Assembly: GCA_011799875.1 (NCBI GenBank) | Contig: CM022301.1 | Span: 326,510,929-326,574,928 of the forward strand | Reading direction: 5' to 3' | Length of the DNA stretch: 64,000 bases | DNA from: Thinopyrum elongatum | Taxonomy: Eukaryota > Streptophyta > Magnoliopsida > Poales > Poaceae | In this document: positions 31,344 to 42,689 of the stretch, piece by piece | Layout: every line of letters starts with the position of its first letter | How positions within the stretch are numbered: the stretch's first letter is position 1 | Notes under the pieces: model-generated | Databases searched by the model: none | Seen by the model: only the letters and a program-made list of their open reading frames with translations | What the model was told of the DNA's origin: nothing | Translations under genes and position numbers: made by a program

Positions 31344-32852
31344 GCACGTTAACTATAGAAATTTTTTGAAGGCCATAAGAGGAAGCTATCGCCGGTTCGT
31401 CATCAAAGATGCATTGTGTCCTCTCGGAACCACGAGCCTTCTATTGAGTAGCTCCGGTTTGTGTGGGATGTGTGTCCAAAGTTTCGTCAAACAGGCCAAT
31501 TTTTTTACCACAACATCTTGGTGGCATGCATTACATCAAGCTAGGTTTCATGTATTTCTGATCATTTTTTTATTTTTTGGAATTTAAATGCCATGGCACT
31601 CCATGCTTGTGTCCAAGCCGTGACACCAATATGTTTGAAAATTCCTTCCAATTTACTGAACATGGAATTAACTCACACAAAAATACACAAATATGATTTT
31701 TCAAACCGTTATGGTTAGCTGTTGCATGTACATGTGGTTCAAATTTGAATTACGGTCATTAAATGGCTAGAAAATCACTTAAATGTCTTAAAAAGGTCAA
31801 ATGACCCCCCAATTTTCCAAGTTTTGACATGACAGTTGTATTAGTGCATGTTAATTGTAGAAATTTTTTGAAGGCCATAAGATGAAGCTATCGCCGGTTC
31901 GTCATCAAAGATGCATTGTGTCCTCTCGGAACCACGAGCCTTCTAGTGAGCAGCTCCGGTTTGTGAGGGGTGTGTGTCCAAAGTTTCGTCAAACATGACA
32001 ATTTTTTTACCACAACATCCTGGTGGCATGCCATTACGTCAAGCAAGGTTTCATGTATTTCTGATCATTTTTTAATTTTTTTGAATTTAAATGCCATGGC
32101 ACTCCATGCTCCTCTCCAAGCTGTGACACCAATATGTTTGAAAATTCCTTCCAATTTATCGCACATGGAATTAACTCACACACAAGTACACAAATATGAT
32201 TTTTCAAACCGTTATGGTTAGCTGTTGCATGTACATGTAGTTCAAATTTGAATTACGGTCATTAAATGGCTAGAAAATCACTTAAATGTCTTAAAAAGGT
32301 CAAATGACCCCTGGAATTTTCCAAATTTGACATGATAATTGTATTAGTGCACGTTAACTGTAGAAATTTTTTGAAGGCCATAAGAGGAAGCTATCGCCGG
32401 TTCGTCATCAAAGATGCATTGTGTCCTCTTGGAACCACGAGCCTTTAGTGAGTAGCTCCGGTTTGTGAGGGGTGTGTGTCCAAACTTTCGGCAAACAGGC
32501 CAATTTTTTAACCACACCATCTTTGTGCCATGCCATTACGTCAAGCAAGGTTTCATGTGTTTCTGATCATTTTTGATTTTTTTGGAATTTCAATGCCATG
32601 GCAGTCGATGCTTTGTGTCCAAGCCGTGACACCAATGTGTTTGAAAATTCCGTCCAATTTACTGCACATGGAATTAACTCACACACAAGCATTCAAATAT
32701 GACTTTTCAGACCGTTATGGTTAGCTGTTGCATGTACATGTAGTTCAAATTTGAATTACGGTAATTAAATGGCTAGAAAAGAACTTAAATGTCTTAAAAA
32801 TGTCAAATGACCCCTGAAAGTTTCCAAATTTTGACATGACAGTTGTATAAGT
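31344..32852 (+). repeat. 502-504 bp tandem array, three units, in CACTA C
   Basis: Units start at GCACGTTAACTATAG (31344), GCATGTTAATTGTAG (31846) and GCACGTTAACTGTAG (32349), giving periods of 502 and 503 bp. Within each unit are AAGCTATCGCCGGTTCGTCA and ATGCCATGGCA. They share with the array of A/B the stretch TGTAGTTCAAATTTGAATTA and the neighbouring '..AAATG.CTAGAAAA.CACTTAA' wording, so the arrays are homologous. Confidence 0.85.
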
Positions 32853-33100
32853 ACTCCAATTTTTCTCGTACATTTAAAACACCATCCGTTACCACTGTAC
32901 CACAAATTCGTCTTTCACATCTAATACAAAATATCAACAACATCACACACAGTTTGTTGTAGGGACCGTTTGCGATAAAAAATCGTGGGTCTACTTAAGT
33001 CTTGCTCCATAAGCTTTGCCGGCTTCGTCTGCTCTAGTGCCGGTCACCCTCGAATCCACGAATCCCAGATCCCCATTCCCGCAACCCCTTCTTGCTAAGA

Positions 33101-33754
33101 ATGACGCCGTGGAAACGTTTCGTGAGGGCCCGTACGGTGGCCGCGTCCTCCTTGAGCGCGACTGCCTGCGCCGTGAGAGCGGCCGCATCCGCATTGAGCG
33201 CGGCCACATCCGACGATAGGGCATCTGCAGCAGCCGAGATGGCTGCAGCTACTGCTACAACGGCGGCTGCAAACGCCGAGAGCGCTCGAGCTGCCGTCCG
33301 CGCCGCCGACGTCGCCCTGTCCCGGGTCAAGGCCATCCACGCCAAGATCGAGGACGCACACACCAAGATATTCCGGGCCACCTCGGAATCAAGCATGCAA
33401 CCCACGTCCAAAAAGGCGACGGAGGCCATGGAGTACCTGCTTCCTCATGAGATCGCCGAGCGGGAGCTGGAGATGCAGGAGGCGGCGGAGATCGAGGAGC
33501 GCCAGGAGGAGGAGTTGCGCGTGGCTCAGGACGAGGTTGAGAAGAGCCTGCCCGTCAAGGAATCAGCGATGGAGTACCAGCTCGAGCTCTGGCGCAGCCA
33601 CTACTATGAGTACTACAACATTGAGGGCGGCATCGAGGACGAGGATGAGGACGACGATGCGGTTGACTTCAGCCGAGGAGACGCAGAGTCCACCAATGGC
33701 GGCATGTCGCCAGGACAAGTCATCGACATCTCATCTTACACCGGCGAGGCGTAG
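33101..33754 (+). CDS. Alanine-rich helical protein of CACTA subfamily (element C, intact)
   Basis: The ATG at 33101 (MTPWKRFVRARTVAASS) gives 217 codons; an in-frame TTG nine bases upstream is not a likely start. Order: basic N-terminus, a long Ala-rich helical section ('ATATTAAANAESARAAVRAA', 'VKAIHAKIEDAHTKIF'), the conserved 'EAMEYLLPHEIAERELEMQEA' region, Glu-rich 'EIEERQEEELRVAQDEVEK', 'LELWRSHYYEYYNIEGG', a run of Asp/Glu, and the end 'PGQVIDISSYTGEA'. It is the diverged homologue of 4272-4886 and 44608-45243, with an added acidic C-terminal domain. The VIDIS tail recalls the IIIDIS tail of the neighbouring gene in A and B. Function unknown; no transmembrane or signal segment. Confidence 0.6.
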   Translation: MTPWKRFVRARTVAASSLSATACAVRAAASALSAATSDDRASAAAEMAAATATTAAANAESARAAVRAADVALSRVKAIHAKIEDAHTKIFRATSESSMQPTSKKATEAMEYLLPHEIAERELEMQEAAEIEERQEEELRVAQDEVEKSLPVKESAMEYQLELWRSHYYEYYNIEGGIEDEDEDDDAVDFSRGDAESTNGGMSPGQVIDISSYTGEA

Positions 33755-34269
33755 GGCGGCGCGGCGGCGGCTTTGTTAAAATTATGCATACTTAGCCTTT
33801 GTTTATAATGCTGGTCTTTTGTTAGAGCAATGTTTAGGTCAACTGGCTCTGTTTAATTACTAAAATTGCTCGATTCAGTAACTTTGGTCTCTGTACTGTA
33901 GGCTCTTTTGTGTGCCCAAATTAGAAAGCGATGTTAAATTATGCAATGACATGGATGAGGACAGTATCGAGGGAAATTTCCACCAATATTTGAATGATCA
34001 AACTCATCGCATGCGCGTAAAGCAGAAGACTCGTTTGCGATGCACAAATTCGTTCAAAGTGATTGGTGTCCGGCGGCACCGCGCGCAAAGTTTCCATCCA
34101 CCTTTCGAAATTTTTGGCCTACCGCCGAAATATCTACCCCCTCCCCACCCCCTTTTCTCCTCGACCACAAGTCACATTTCCCCTGTTTCCTCCTTCCTTC
34201 CCAAGCTATAGCCGCTTCCTCGCTTGCTTCCTCGCTCTCGCCATCTCGCATCCTACCGCCGGGGTCGCC

Positions 34270-35643
34270 ATGGGCTTCTTCAATGACCTCTCCAGCGGTT
34301 CCTCCTCCTCCGACGACTCTTTCACCACCTGGGTATGCCTCTCTTCTCTCTCTCGGGTTATGATTTGGAATGGAGGATTTTAACTCGGCGGTCGATTTGA
34401 GTCATTTCTTCCTCTTGTAGCTCCCTAGGACCATCAGTTGCAACGAATGGAGCGGGGTGGCTGAAGATCTGCCTGCTCGTTGTCACCATCAATCTCCATG
34501 TGTGAAGTTAGTTGTGTTTGAATGTATGGACAGTGGGAGGAAGTTTCTGGCATGTGCAGAGAAGGTTAGCCCCACTTTCGTTGTTACAAATCATTTGTTA
34601 GATGTGATTCAGACACTGTCACTGTGCTATGTTATTCTGGATGTTAAGACAGTGTCACAGTTTGTACCTAGTATCTAAAAATGTTGCCATCTCATCAGCG
34701 GTGCCATTAGAAAATTATTTGGCACCGCTTCATTAGTTTGTGCAGCCAAATTTGGTCCACACATCCGAGGAGCGAAGCAGTAAAATACTAAATCTTTATG
34801 GCATGAAGGAACTGGGCATCGGAGCAACTAGGTGCTCCGGAGTTTGGTTCCCTGATTTTTTCCTCTGCATCGGCTCGCCAGTGCAGGGCACCAGTGCCAA
34901 ATGTAGCAACAGTTGTCTTGACACCGGTTTTGGCATACATAGTGGACGACCTTAGTGCTATTAGTTCTATGTTACTAAATTTGTGCATGTACAGACCTGT
35001 TAGTATCAATTTGATGTCATCCAAACACTGTCGCTATGATGTTGCAGTTATATTTAGCTTATTCATAAAATGTTCAATTTGTTATTTATAGTACATGACT
35101 AAGAACTTGTAGCATTGTTGTAGTTAATTATAGCTTCTGATGTTTCAGAATTTGGTTGTTGTCTCAGTAGCAATTAATTCATTTGCACATTGATCTTTTT
35201 GAGAAGATATGTCATAATTAACCTATTTCTTCAGTTTTTCAAAATATGTATTTGGTGATTTTCTGTGTTGCTAGAAACCCATTTCCCCTACAATTGTTAC
35301 TGATCTAGTTTTAAATATTATAGGATGAACAGAAGTGTTCTTACCTGGAGTGGGTTGATCAAGAGTGGTCACAGTCTTTGAAGATGTGCCTAACAAAGCT
35401 CTGGAGCATGTACGAGGAAGAGAACAGGGGTAGGCTTAGAGAAAGTGTTGTCAACGCTGAAGAATATTTCAAGATGCGGGAAAAAAGAGGAAGATGGAGA
35501 ATGGGCTCAGATTTTTTAAAATAGACTTAGCTAGGATGGTGTTGGCGAAGGAGGAGGCACTTTCCCAGTTGGTCAGTGCAAAACAGGTTCTTACTAAACT
35601 GAAAGCAGAGGTGGATAAGACGAACCTGGTTGATCTCGATTAG
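34270..35643 (+). pseudogene. GRF-type zinc-finger gene with coiled-coil tail, one frameshift
   Basis: Three exons join in frame: 34270-34332 (MGFFNDLSSGSSSSDDSFTT), 34421-34564 and 35324 onward, with GTATGC..TTGTAG and GTTAGC..TTATAG introns. Exon 2 gives 'RCHHQSPCVKLVVFECMDSG' and 'RKFLACAEK'; exon 3 starts 'DEQKCSYLEWVDQEW'. The C-x(n)-C..G..F..C......C.Y.EWVD pattern is that of the plant GRF zinc finger (nucleic-acid-binding in known members). A lost base in the GGGAAAAAAGAGG run near 35480 shifts the frame, so translation ends at 35522-35524. The other frame continues as a good coiled coil (KEEALSQLVSAKQVLTKLK) to TAG at 35641. Its leader resembles that of the second gene in copies A/B. 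Probably a gene captured by the CACTA family. Confidence 0.65.
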
Positions 35644-36384
35644 GGAAATGAATATATTGTTCTAATATTGTTCTTATGAAGGTGAACTAGCTATATGTTG
35701 TACTGTGCTGTTTTCAGGTAGCTATCGTACTGTGATGTTAAAATATATTTATGTGCCTGATATGAAATGGGCAAATAGTTGTTTCATATGAAATGTGAGC
35801 CCAATGACATATAGTTTTCTTCATCAAATCGTGTGTGATGTAGTTGAATAAAAGCAAACGGTTAACCGAGGCAGAGCGTGTGTGATCGTTACACCTATCA
35901 CACACGAGGCTATACATAAAACTATGTGGGATGTATATACAAACGGAAACGTTTTCCCTCGATTGACTGTGTGGGATGTACATACGAACGGAAACATACT
36001 TCTTGGATTGACTGTGTGGGATGTACATAAGAACGGAAACATACTTCTTGGATTGACTGTGTGGGATGTACATAAGAATGGAAATGTATTCCTTGGATTG
36101 ACTGTGTGGAATGTACATACAAACGGAAACGTTTGTCTGGGACTGACTGTGTGGGATGTACTTACGACCGGAACAGATTGGGCCTGTATAATTGTATTTG
36201 ATCGCTCGCCTGTCGCACACGATCTCATTTTTCCCAGCATGTGTAATTGGAGGGCCTATCCTCGACAGTTTCTGGGTCATGTGGGAAGGACCCCCGTATC
36301 ACACACACTCACTTGGCGACCGTTCAGAATGCCGTCGCGGAAACGGGTTAAAAACCGTTTGTATAACACCTCGTTGTACCAGTG
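35644..36384. repeat. Right subterminal repeats of CACTA C
   Basis: Bases 35925-36175 hold six units, spaced about 42-46 bp, of ACTGTGTGGGATGTACATA with a CGGAAAC(G/A)T.CTTGGATTG linker. Bases 36250-36360 have GGGAAGGACCCCCGTATCAC and CGCGGAAACGGGTTAAAAAC, as in A and B. Open frames on both strands are repeat translations. Confidence 0.8.
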
Positions 36385-36387
36385 TAA

Positions 36388-37145
36388 ACTTGTGAAAAGC
36401 ATCAGTATTCATAAATGATTTAACACAATCAAACTCAAGCTTAATACCTAACTCTTTACCTTCGTCGAGTTCCCAATCTTCAAACTTGCGTTTAATTCTT
36501 TCCAAAAGATCCCACCTGAATTCAATAGTCTTCTTCATAAAAGAACCAGTACAAAAAGTATCGAGCATGGATTGATCATGACGAGAAAGCCGAGCATAAA
36601 AATTCTGAATAATAATTTCTCTTGAGAGCTCATGATTGGGGCATAAATATAACATTGACTTAAGCCTCCCCCAAGCTAGAGCGATACTTTCTCCTTCACG
36701 AGGCCAAAAATTATATATATAATTCCGATCACGATGAAGTAGATGCATAGGATATTTTTTTTTGGTGAAATCCCAATTTCAATCGATTCCAATTCCAAGC
36801 TCCAATATCATTGCATAGCCTATACCATGTCAATACTTTTACCTTCAAAGATAAAGGGAAAACCTTCTTCTTAACTTCATCTTCGGGTAAACCTACAAGC
36901 CTAAACAATCAACAAATTTCATCCACATGTATCAAATGCATATCAGGATGTTTCGTTCCATCTCCTGCATAAGGATTAGCTAGCAGTTGTTCTATCATAC
37001 CTGAAGGAATTTCATAACCAATATTTTTATTAGATGTATTAGGTTGAGGGCAATTCTTTGTGTTTCTGGTCGAGGTGAAGATACCCCGAACAAACCCCTC
37101 AAAGGATTGTTTTCCATAGTAACAGGTGACAGTAAATTTCAGCAC
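36388..37145 (-). pseudogene. Retrotransposon gag, N-terminal part (element G)
   Basis: The first segment (37145-36909) contains SGMIEQLLANPYAGDGTKHP and 'DMHLIHVDEIC', then a TGA where the family usually has a sense codon. After a frameshift the second segment (to 36388) has 'RDRNYIYNFWPREGESIALAW', 'RLKSMLYLCPNHELS' and 'FYARLSRHDQSMLDT', then a gag-like helical region. This is the capsid-forming gag of Athila-lineage gypsy elements. CACTA C interrupts it after 'KSFMNTDAF'. Not functional. Confidence 0.75.
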
Positions 37146-37194
37146 GTAGTATAAGTTTTTCCTTACTAATTTCCACTTACCAAGAGCGCTTCAC

Positions 37195-37212
37195 TCCCCA
37201 GCAACGACGCCA
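37195..37212 (-). promoter_or_regulatory. Primer-binding site of element G
   Basis: Minus strand TGGCGTCGTTGCTGGGGA, 11 bases after the LTR end. It differs by two bases from the TGGCGCCGTTGCCGGGGA site (tRNA-Asp type) used by many plant gypsy elements, and marks the start of minus-strand DNA synthesis. Confidence 0.75.
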
Positions 37213-37223
37213 GAAAAGAGTCT

Positions 37224-38743
37224 TGATGACCCAAAAGTATAGGGGATCAATTGTAGTCCTTTCGATAAGTAAGAGTGTCGAACCCAACGAGGAGCAGAAG
37301 GAAATGACAAGTGGTTTTCAGCAAGGTAATTTCTGCAGGCACTGAAATTGTCGGTAACAGGTAGTTTGATAGCAAGATAAATTATAGCAAGTACCAAGTA
37401 ACAGTAGTAACAATAAGTGCAGAAAGATAGGACAATCCTTTTTGTAGCAAAGGACAGGCCGGAATGATCTCAAGTAATAAGTAAAACGTTCTTGAGGGCA
37501 CACGGGAATTTCATCTAGTCACTTTCATCATGTTGGTTTGATTCTCGTTCACTACTTTGATAATTTGATATGTGGGTGGACCGGTGCTTGGGTGCTATTC
37601 TTAGTTGAACAAGCCTCCCACTTATTATTAACCCCCTCGCAAGCATCCGCAACTATGAAAGAAGTATTAAGATAAAATCTAACCATAGCATTAAACATAT
37701 GGATCCAAATCATCCGCTTACGGAAGAGCGCATAAACTAGGGTTTAAGCTTCTGTCACTCTAGCAACCCATCATCTAATAACTACTCCACAATGCATTCC
37801 CTTAGGCCCAACGATGGTGAAGTGCCATGTAGTCGACCTTCACATAACACCACTAAGGGAATCACAACATACATATCATCAAAATACCGAACACATATCA
37901 AATTCACATGGTTACTTGCAACATGACTTCACCAGTGGCCTCAAGAACAAAGGCAACTACTCACAAATAATATTCATGCTCAAGATCAGAGGGATATTAA
38001 ATAGCATAATGGATCTGAACATATGATCTTCCACCAAATAAACTGCCTAGCATCAAATACAAGATGTAATCAACACTACTAGTCACCCACAGGTACCAAT
38101 CTGAAGTTTTGATACAAAGATTGAACACAAGAGATGAACTAGGGTTTGACATGAGATGGTGTTGTTGAAGATGTTGATGAACATTAGCCTCCCAAAGATG
38201 AGAGGGTTGTTGGTGATGACGATGGGTTTGATTTCCCCCTCTAGGAGGGAAGTTCCCCCAGCGGAATCGCTCCGCCAGAGGGCAAAAGTGCTCCTGCCCA
38301 ACTTCCGCCTCGAGACGGCGGTGCTCCATCCCGAAAGTCCTCTCCTTATTTTTTCTAGGTCAAAAGACCTTATGTACCAGAAGATGAGCACCGGAGGTGG
38401 GCTTGGGCCCCCACTACCCACCAGGGCGCTCCTGGAGGGGGTGGCGTGCCTTGGTGCCTTGTGGGCGCCTGGGTGCCCCCCTCTGGTGGTTCTTTTCTCC
38501 AATATTTATTATATATTCCAAAATAATTCTCCATAAAATTTCAGCTCATTTGGAGATGTGCAGAATATGTATCTCAGACATAGCTTTTTCAGGTCCAGAA
38601 TTCCAGCTGCTGGCATGCTCCCTTTTTGTGCAACCCTTGCATATTATGAGAGAAAAGGCATTAGAATTACTCCACAAAGTGTTATAATGCATAAAAACAC
38701 TATAAATAACAGTAGGAAAACATGATGCAAAATGGATGTATCA
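37224..38743 (-). repeat. 5' LTR of element G, 1520 bp
   Basis: Bounded by TGAT (minus strand, 38743) and ATCA (37224). It is followed by the PBS and gag, so it is the 5' LTR. No gene inside; the frames at 37997-38536 are chance. Confidence 0.8.
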
Positions 38744-39290
38744 AGTATCGGCCCGATAACTCCGGCCCTCCAGACATCTGGAACCTGGCCTACGTGCGGC
38801 AACTCCCCGACGAGTCAATCATATATTTCTGGGCCAGGTTCTTGTCCGTCAAAAACAAGATAATAAACTACCAGGACTCAGATATAATAACAACCTTCCA
38901 TCATGGATGTAAGGATAAAGCCATCTAGAACGCCCTTGCTCGCCGCTGTGTCCAAACACTCCCAGAGCTATCCGATCTGGTGTTTAGATTCTGCACCATT
39001 GAGGATGCTTGGCTGGCGGAGGAAAGCACATATTTGATTTGTGAATACAACACACAACGCAAATGAACCGCACCTCGGCGCAAGCCCCGCAAACGGAATA
39101 TACCGGTTGAGCAGCCTCGGAAGAAGAAGAAAACTTCGGGCCACCCTGGGAGTACCCTTGATGGCCTTCTAGACAAACTATGCCCAATCATGCAGAAGAG
39201 ATCTCGGACGAGGACGAGGTCATGATGATTTACGAGACCTTCACATCCAACAACCAGGGGAAGCAGGCCCTTCAGGAAATCGATTTTTGT
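38744..39290 (+). pseudogene. gag remnant of gypsy E
   Basis: Open pieces read 'GPPDIWNLAYVRQLPDES' and 'FWARFLSVKNKIINYQDSD', then after a TAG (38926-38928) 'NALARRCVQTLPELSDLVFR' and 'CTIEDAWLAEE', followed by a Lys/Arg-rich stretch (RRKPRKRNIPVEQPRKKKK). This is the middle and basic C-terminal region of a gypsy gag, with several stops. The N-terminus was cut off by element G. Confidence 0.65.
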
Positions 39291-39299
39291 TAGGCAATT

Positions 39300-40994
39300 G
39301 CCAATTATGGGAGCATGGATAGACATGCCGATCACATTTGATCATAATGATCAGCCGAGGTCGACCCCGAACAGGTGCCTCGCCACATTGGTCCTCGACC
39401 CAATAGTGGGCAGCTGCCATCTTTGGTAAGTACTTATGGACGGAGGCAGCAGCCTGAATCTGATATATGCAGACACTCTGGATCGAATGCACATCAATAA
39501 ATCATGCATAGAGCATAGTAGTACCACCTTTAAAGGTATAATACCCGGGCGAGAGGCACGCTGCAACAAAAAAATTACACAGGATGTAGTCTTCAGAACA
39601 CCAGAAAATTACCGCTCTGAAGAGGTTACATTCCACATCGCCCCTTTCAAGAGTGGATATCAGGCCCTCTTGGGATGGGACGCTTTCTCTAAATTCCAAG
39701 TAGTCCCACATTACGGTTACATGAAGCTCAAAATGCCGGGTCCTAACGGGATAATTACCATCTCAAGCGACCCTGGTAGAGCACTTAAAGCCAAGAATAA
39801 AATGGCGTCGCTCTCCCTCGAATCTTTATTCGAAGCCCTTGCGGCCGAGGAATTAACCGCTCTACGTGCCGAGGTCAATCAAGATGATCTCATCCTCGAC
39901 AAACAACCAAAGTCTACTTCATTTAAACCAGCTGATGAAACAATCAAGTTTCATCTACACCCTACGGACCCAGCTAAAACGGCGTCCATAGGGGCAAACC
40001 TCGATCTCGAGATCGCCGAGGCCCTACGCAATTTCCTTAAAGAAAACTGGGACATATTCACCTGGCACCCTTCTGACATGCCGGGGATACCCCATAGGCT
40101 TGCAGAACATAGCCTTAACGTATCAAAGGTTTACAAGCCTGTCAAACAAGCACTTCGGTGCTTCTCCGAGCCCAAGCGTCAAGCAATGGGCGAGGAACTT
40201 GCTAAACTACTAGAGGCTGGGTTCATCCGAGATATAAAGCACCCCGACTGGCTTGCCAACTTGGTCATGGTACGAAAGAAGGATAGGTCCTGGCGCTTGT
40301 GCATCGAAAGACCTGAATAAAGCCTGCCCTAAAGACCCCTTCCCCTTATCGCGCATTGACCAAATCATGGACGCCATAGCAGGGCACGATTCACTGTGCT
40401 TCCTGGATGCTTATTCGGGATACCATCAAATAAAGATGAAAGAATCTGACCACGCAGCAACCGCATTCATAACACCCTATAGGCCGTTCTGTTTAAACAC
40501 GATGCCATTCGGATTAAAGAATGCCGGTGTCACATACCAACGAATGATTCAAACATGCCTGGAAAAACACATTTGGAAGACCACCGAGGCCTACGTAGAC
40601 GATGTGGTTGTGAAAACTAAATACGTCGGATAACTGGTAGACAACCTCCGCGACACGTTCGCCAGCCTACAGGAATACCAAATTAAACTCAATCCAGAGA
40701 AATGCGTCTTCGGGGTCCCAGCCGACAAACTCCTCGGCTTCATCGTATCCAGCCGAGGGATTGAGGCCAATTCGGCAAAGATACGAGCCTTGGACCGTTT
40801 GGAGGTACCAACAGAGCTCAAACACGTACAAAAACTTCAAGATTGCGTGGCGGCATTAAGTCGCTTCATATCAAGACTCGGGGAGAAGGGCTTGCCTCTG
40901 TATAGGCTGTTAAAGCACACAAAAGTATTCAAATGGACAGAGGAGGCCGCGGCAGACCTAGAAGACATTAAAACTCTCCTCGCCACTAACCCTA
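39300..40994 (+). pseudogene. Protease and reverse transcriptase of gypsy E, 5' portion
   Basis: The protease active site is 'LMDGGSSLNLIYADTL' at 39436. The RT entry 'GFIRDIKHPDWLANLVMVRK' is at about 40225, then a frameshift near 40310. It continues with 'FLDAYSGYHQIKMKE' (motif A Asp), 'MPFGLKNAGVTYQR' and 'YVDDVVVKT' (motif C, intact YxDD, about 40592). A TAG follows at 40630-40632, then the thumb/connection region up to 'KTLLATNP'. CACTA B is inserted here. The enzyme copies retrotransposon RNA into DNA; this copy is dead through two frame breaks and the insertion. Confidence 0.85.
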
Positions 40995-41039
40995 CACTGG
41001 TAAAGCGAGCTGCTATACAAACGGTTTTAACCCCATTCT

Positions 41040-41660
41040 GCGATGGCATTTTGAACCGTCGCCTAGTGAGTGTGGGCGATAGGGGGTCCTTCCCACACGA
41101 CCCAGAAACCGTCGGGGATAGGCCCTCCGGTCACACACGCTGGGCAAAATGAGCTCGTGTGCGATGGGCGAGCGATCAAATACAATTATACAGGCCCAAT
41201 CGGTTCTGGTCGTAAGTACATCCCACACAGTCAGTCCCATACAAATGTTTCTGTTCGTATGTACATTCCACACAGTCAATCCAAGGAATACATTTCCGTT
41301 CATATGTACATCCCACATAGTCAATCCAAGAAGTACGTTTCCGTTCGCACGTACATCACACACAATTTTCCCCATTAAATCGTTTGTGATAGCATTACCA
41401 TTGCAGACGATATTGACAATTTTATCGTTTGCGTTATTGAATGCATCACACACGGTGCGTAGAAGAAACTATGTGGCATAGGTTGTCGATCACAAACACT
41501 TTTTATATGGACAACGTTTGCGCAAGGTGGCCTAACGCAAAAAGTTTTCAAGAGGAAGTCGTGTGTGATTGTTCATTGATCCAACACGTTTTCTTCCTAG
41601 AAACTGTGTGCGTTGTCTGAGGTCATCGCCCCCGGTCTTTTCTCAATAACCGTTTGCAAT
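41040..41660. repeat. Left subterminal repeats of CACTA B
   Basis: Repeated GTACATCCCACACAGTCA and CGTTCGTATGTACAT words at about 41216-41360, the complement of the motifs in A and C. The empty site of CACTA D lies at about 41505-41512. Frames here are repeat translations. Confidence 0.8.
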
Positions 41661-41921
41661 AGAAAAACCCAATTAGTAGGCTAATTGGCCTATTATTAAT
41701 AATCCATTTGTTAATCAAATCGACATTTCATATTAAGCACACAATATATTTCATTTTCGTATTAAGGAAGAAGGATTTCATAATTGAAATACATCAGAGT
41801 ACAACATCATATATCTTCAACACTCAGTTACACCATATAGGCATATAGCTAGCTACCCCATTACACAACTGCACCAGCACCAAGTTTCACATGCAACATC
41901 TATAACCTTTCAAAATTAGCA

Positions 41922-42441
41922 TCATATACGGTACATAGACAAATGAATCTCATCTGGAAAATTGCTGAAGTGGAAGTCTAATATTGAGCCTTCATTGATG
42001 TTGAAGGTCTTTGCAACTTTAGGCCAGTGCCTATGGATGATTGACAGTCCATCCTCCGTCCTCTTCAGGAAGACTTCAATATGGTACTGTGGGTATTGTA
42101 TGAGTACCTTCCTCACCTCCTGACCATACAAGTGGTTTGAGAGGTAATCATCAGTGAACTGCTTTGGAAGGGCCTGAAAACAAGGATATGCATAAATATC
42201 TTCTCTAGATTTGAAATAGCGCAAAGGAATAAAAAATACAAGGTATAATAGTTAGTACCATCCTGTAGTGAATTGATGTCTTCCTCATTGTGCAGATAAA
42301 GATCTTGTTGTTTTTTGTCGCTAATTTCTTTATCCTAACAATTTTTCTGAGTTTCTTGACTTGACTGATATTCATGGACAGATTATTTACCCCATATGCA
42401 AAAAGGGTCAAACAATGGGTCAAAATCTCTGACAGCAGGAC
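41922..42441 (-). pseudogene. B3-domain gene, last two exons (copy B), frameshifted
   Basis: Exons 42441-42259 and 42173-41922 correspond to 7080-7261 and 7347-7598 of copy A, with the same GT/AG sites. The last exon is open: 'ALPKQFTDDYLSNHLYGQEV', then '..FLKRTEDGLSIIHRHWPKVA', then 'ILDFHFSNFPDEIHLSMYRI'. The upstream exon is one base longer than in copy A (at the ATATGGGGTAAATAATCTG stretch), which shifts the frame and brings in a TAA. So the DNA-binding domain is only partly encodable here. Differences from copy A within the domain are mostly conservative (Phe/Leu, Arg/Gln). Confidence 0.65.
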
Positions 42442-42689
42442 CTACATGTGCAAGACCAAATTGTTAAAAACCTAAATATTAGAATGGTTCCTACAATTGC
42501 ACAATAATGTGCTATTAGACAAAGGACCATGCATGTGCAAACCTCGCTTGTAAACCTCAGTGCTTCCCATTGTTTCCCTGCAACACATATAAGATAGTTA
42601 GTGATGAGGTTAAGTGAGGGTTGGCATGCTATCAGTAAAATATGTTGATGAAAAATAAACACATTGCAGATTCATCAGATTAATTCGAG

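Larger units (their letters stand above)
31341..36384 (+). mobile_element. CACTA element C (right part; left end outside window)
   Basis: The right terminus at 36384 reads CACTGGTACAACGAGG on the minus strand, the same end as copies A and B. Beyond it the gag of element G resumes, open on the minus strand. The left part is hidden because copy A inserted at AGT (31341-31343). C carries a 503 bp tandem array, an alanine-rich gene, a GRF-type zinc-finger gene and subterminal repeats. Its layout matches A and B although its sequence is clearly more distant. Confidence 0.8.
36385..38743 (-). mobile_element. Athila-like gypsy element G: 5' LTR, PBS and gag start
   Basis: Reads right to left. The LTR runs from TGATACATCC at 38743 to ..TCATCA at 37224, the PBS follows at 37212, then gag, cut at 36385 by CACTA C. 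AGTAT at 38744-38748 would be the target duplicate on the E side. The LTR text (TGATACATCCATTTTGCATC) is a very common Triticeae type I associate with Sabrina-like elements, unverified. Confidence 0.8.

Noticed and set aside
35738..36418. Paired long ORFs on both strands (178-180 codons)
   Set aside because: They are the subterminal 42-46 bp repeats of CACTA C; the repeat simply lacks stops in several frames.
36909..37503. Minus-strand ORFs in the LTR of G (37191-37503)
   Set aside because: Located in LTR/leader sequence between PBS and LTR body, with no protein similarity; only the gag part (36388-37145) is kept.
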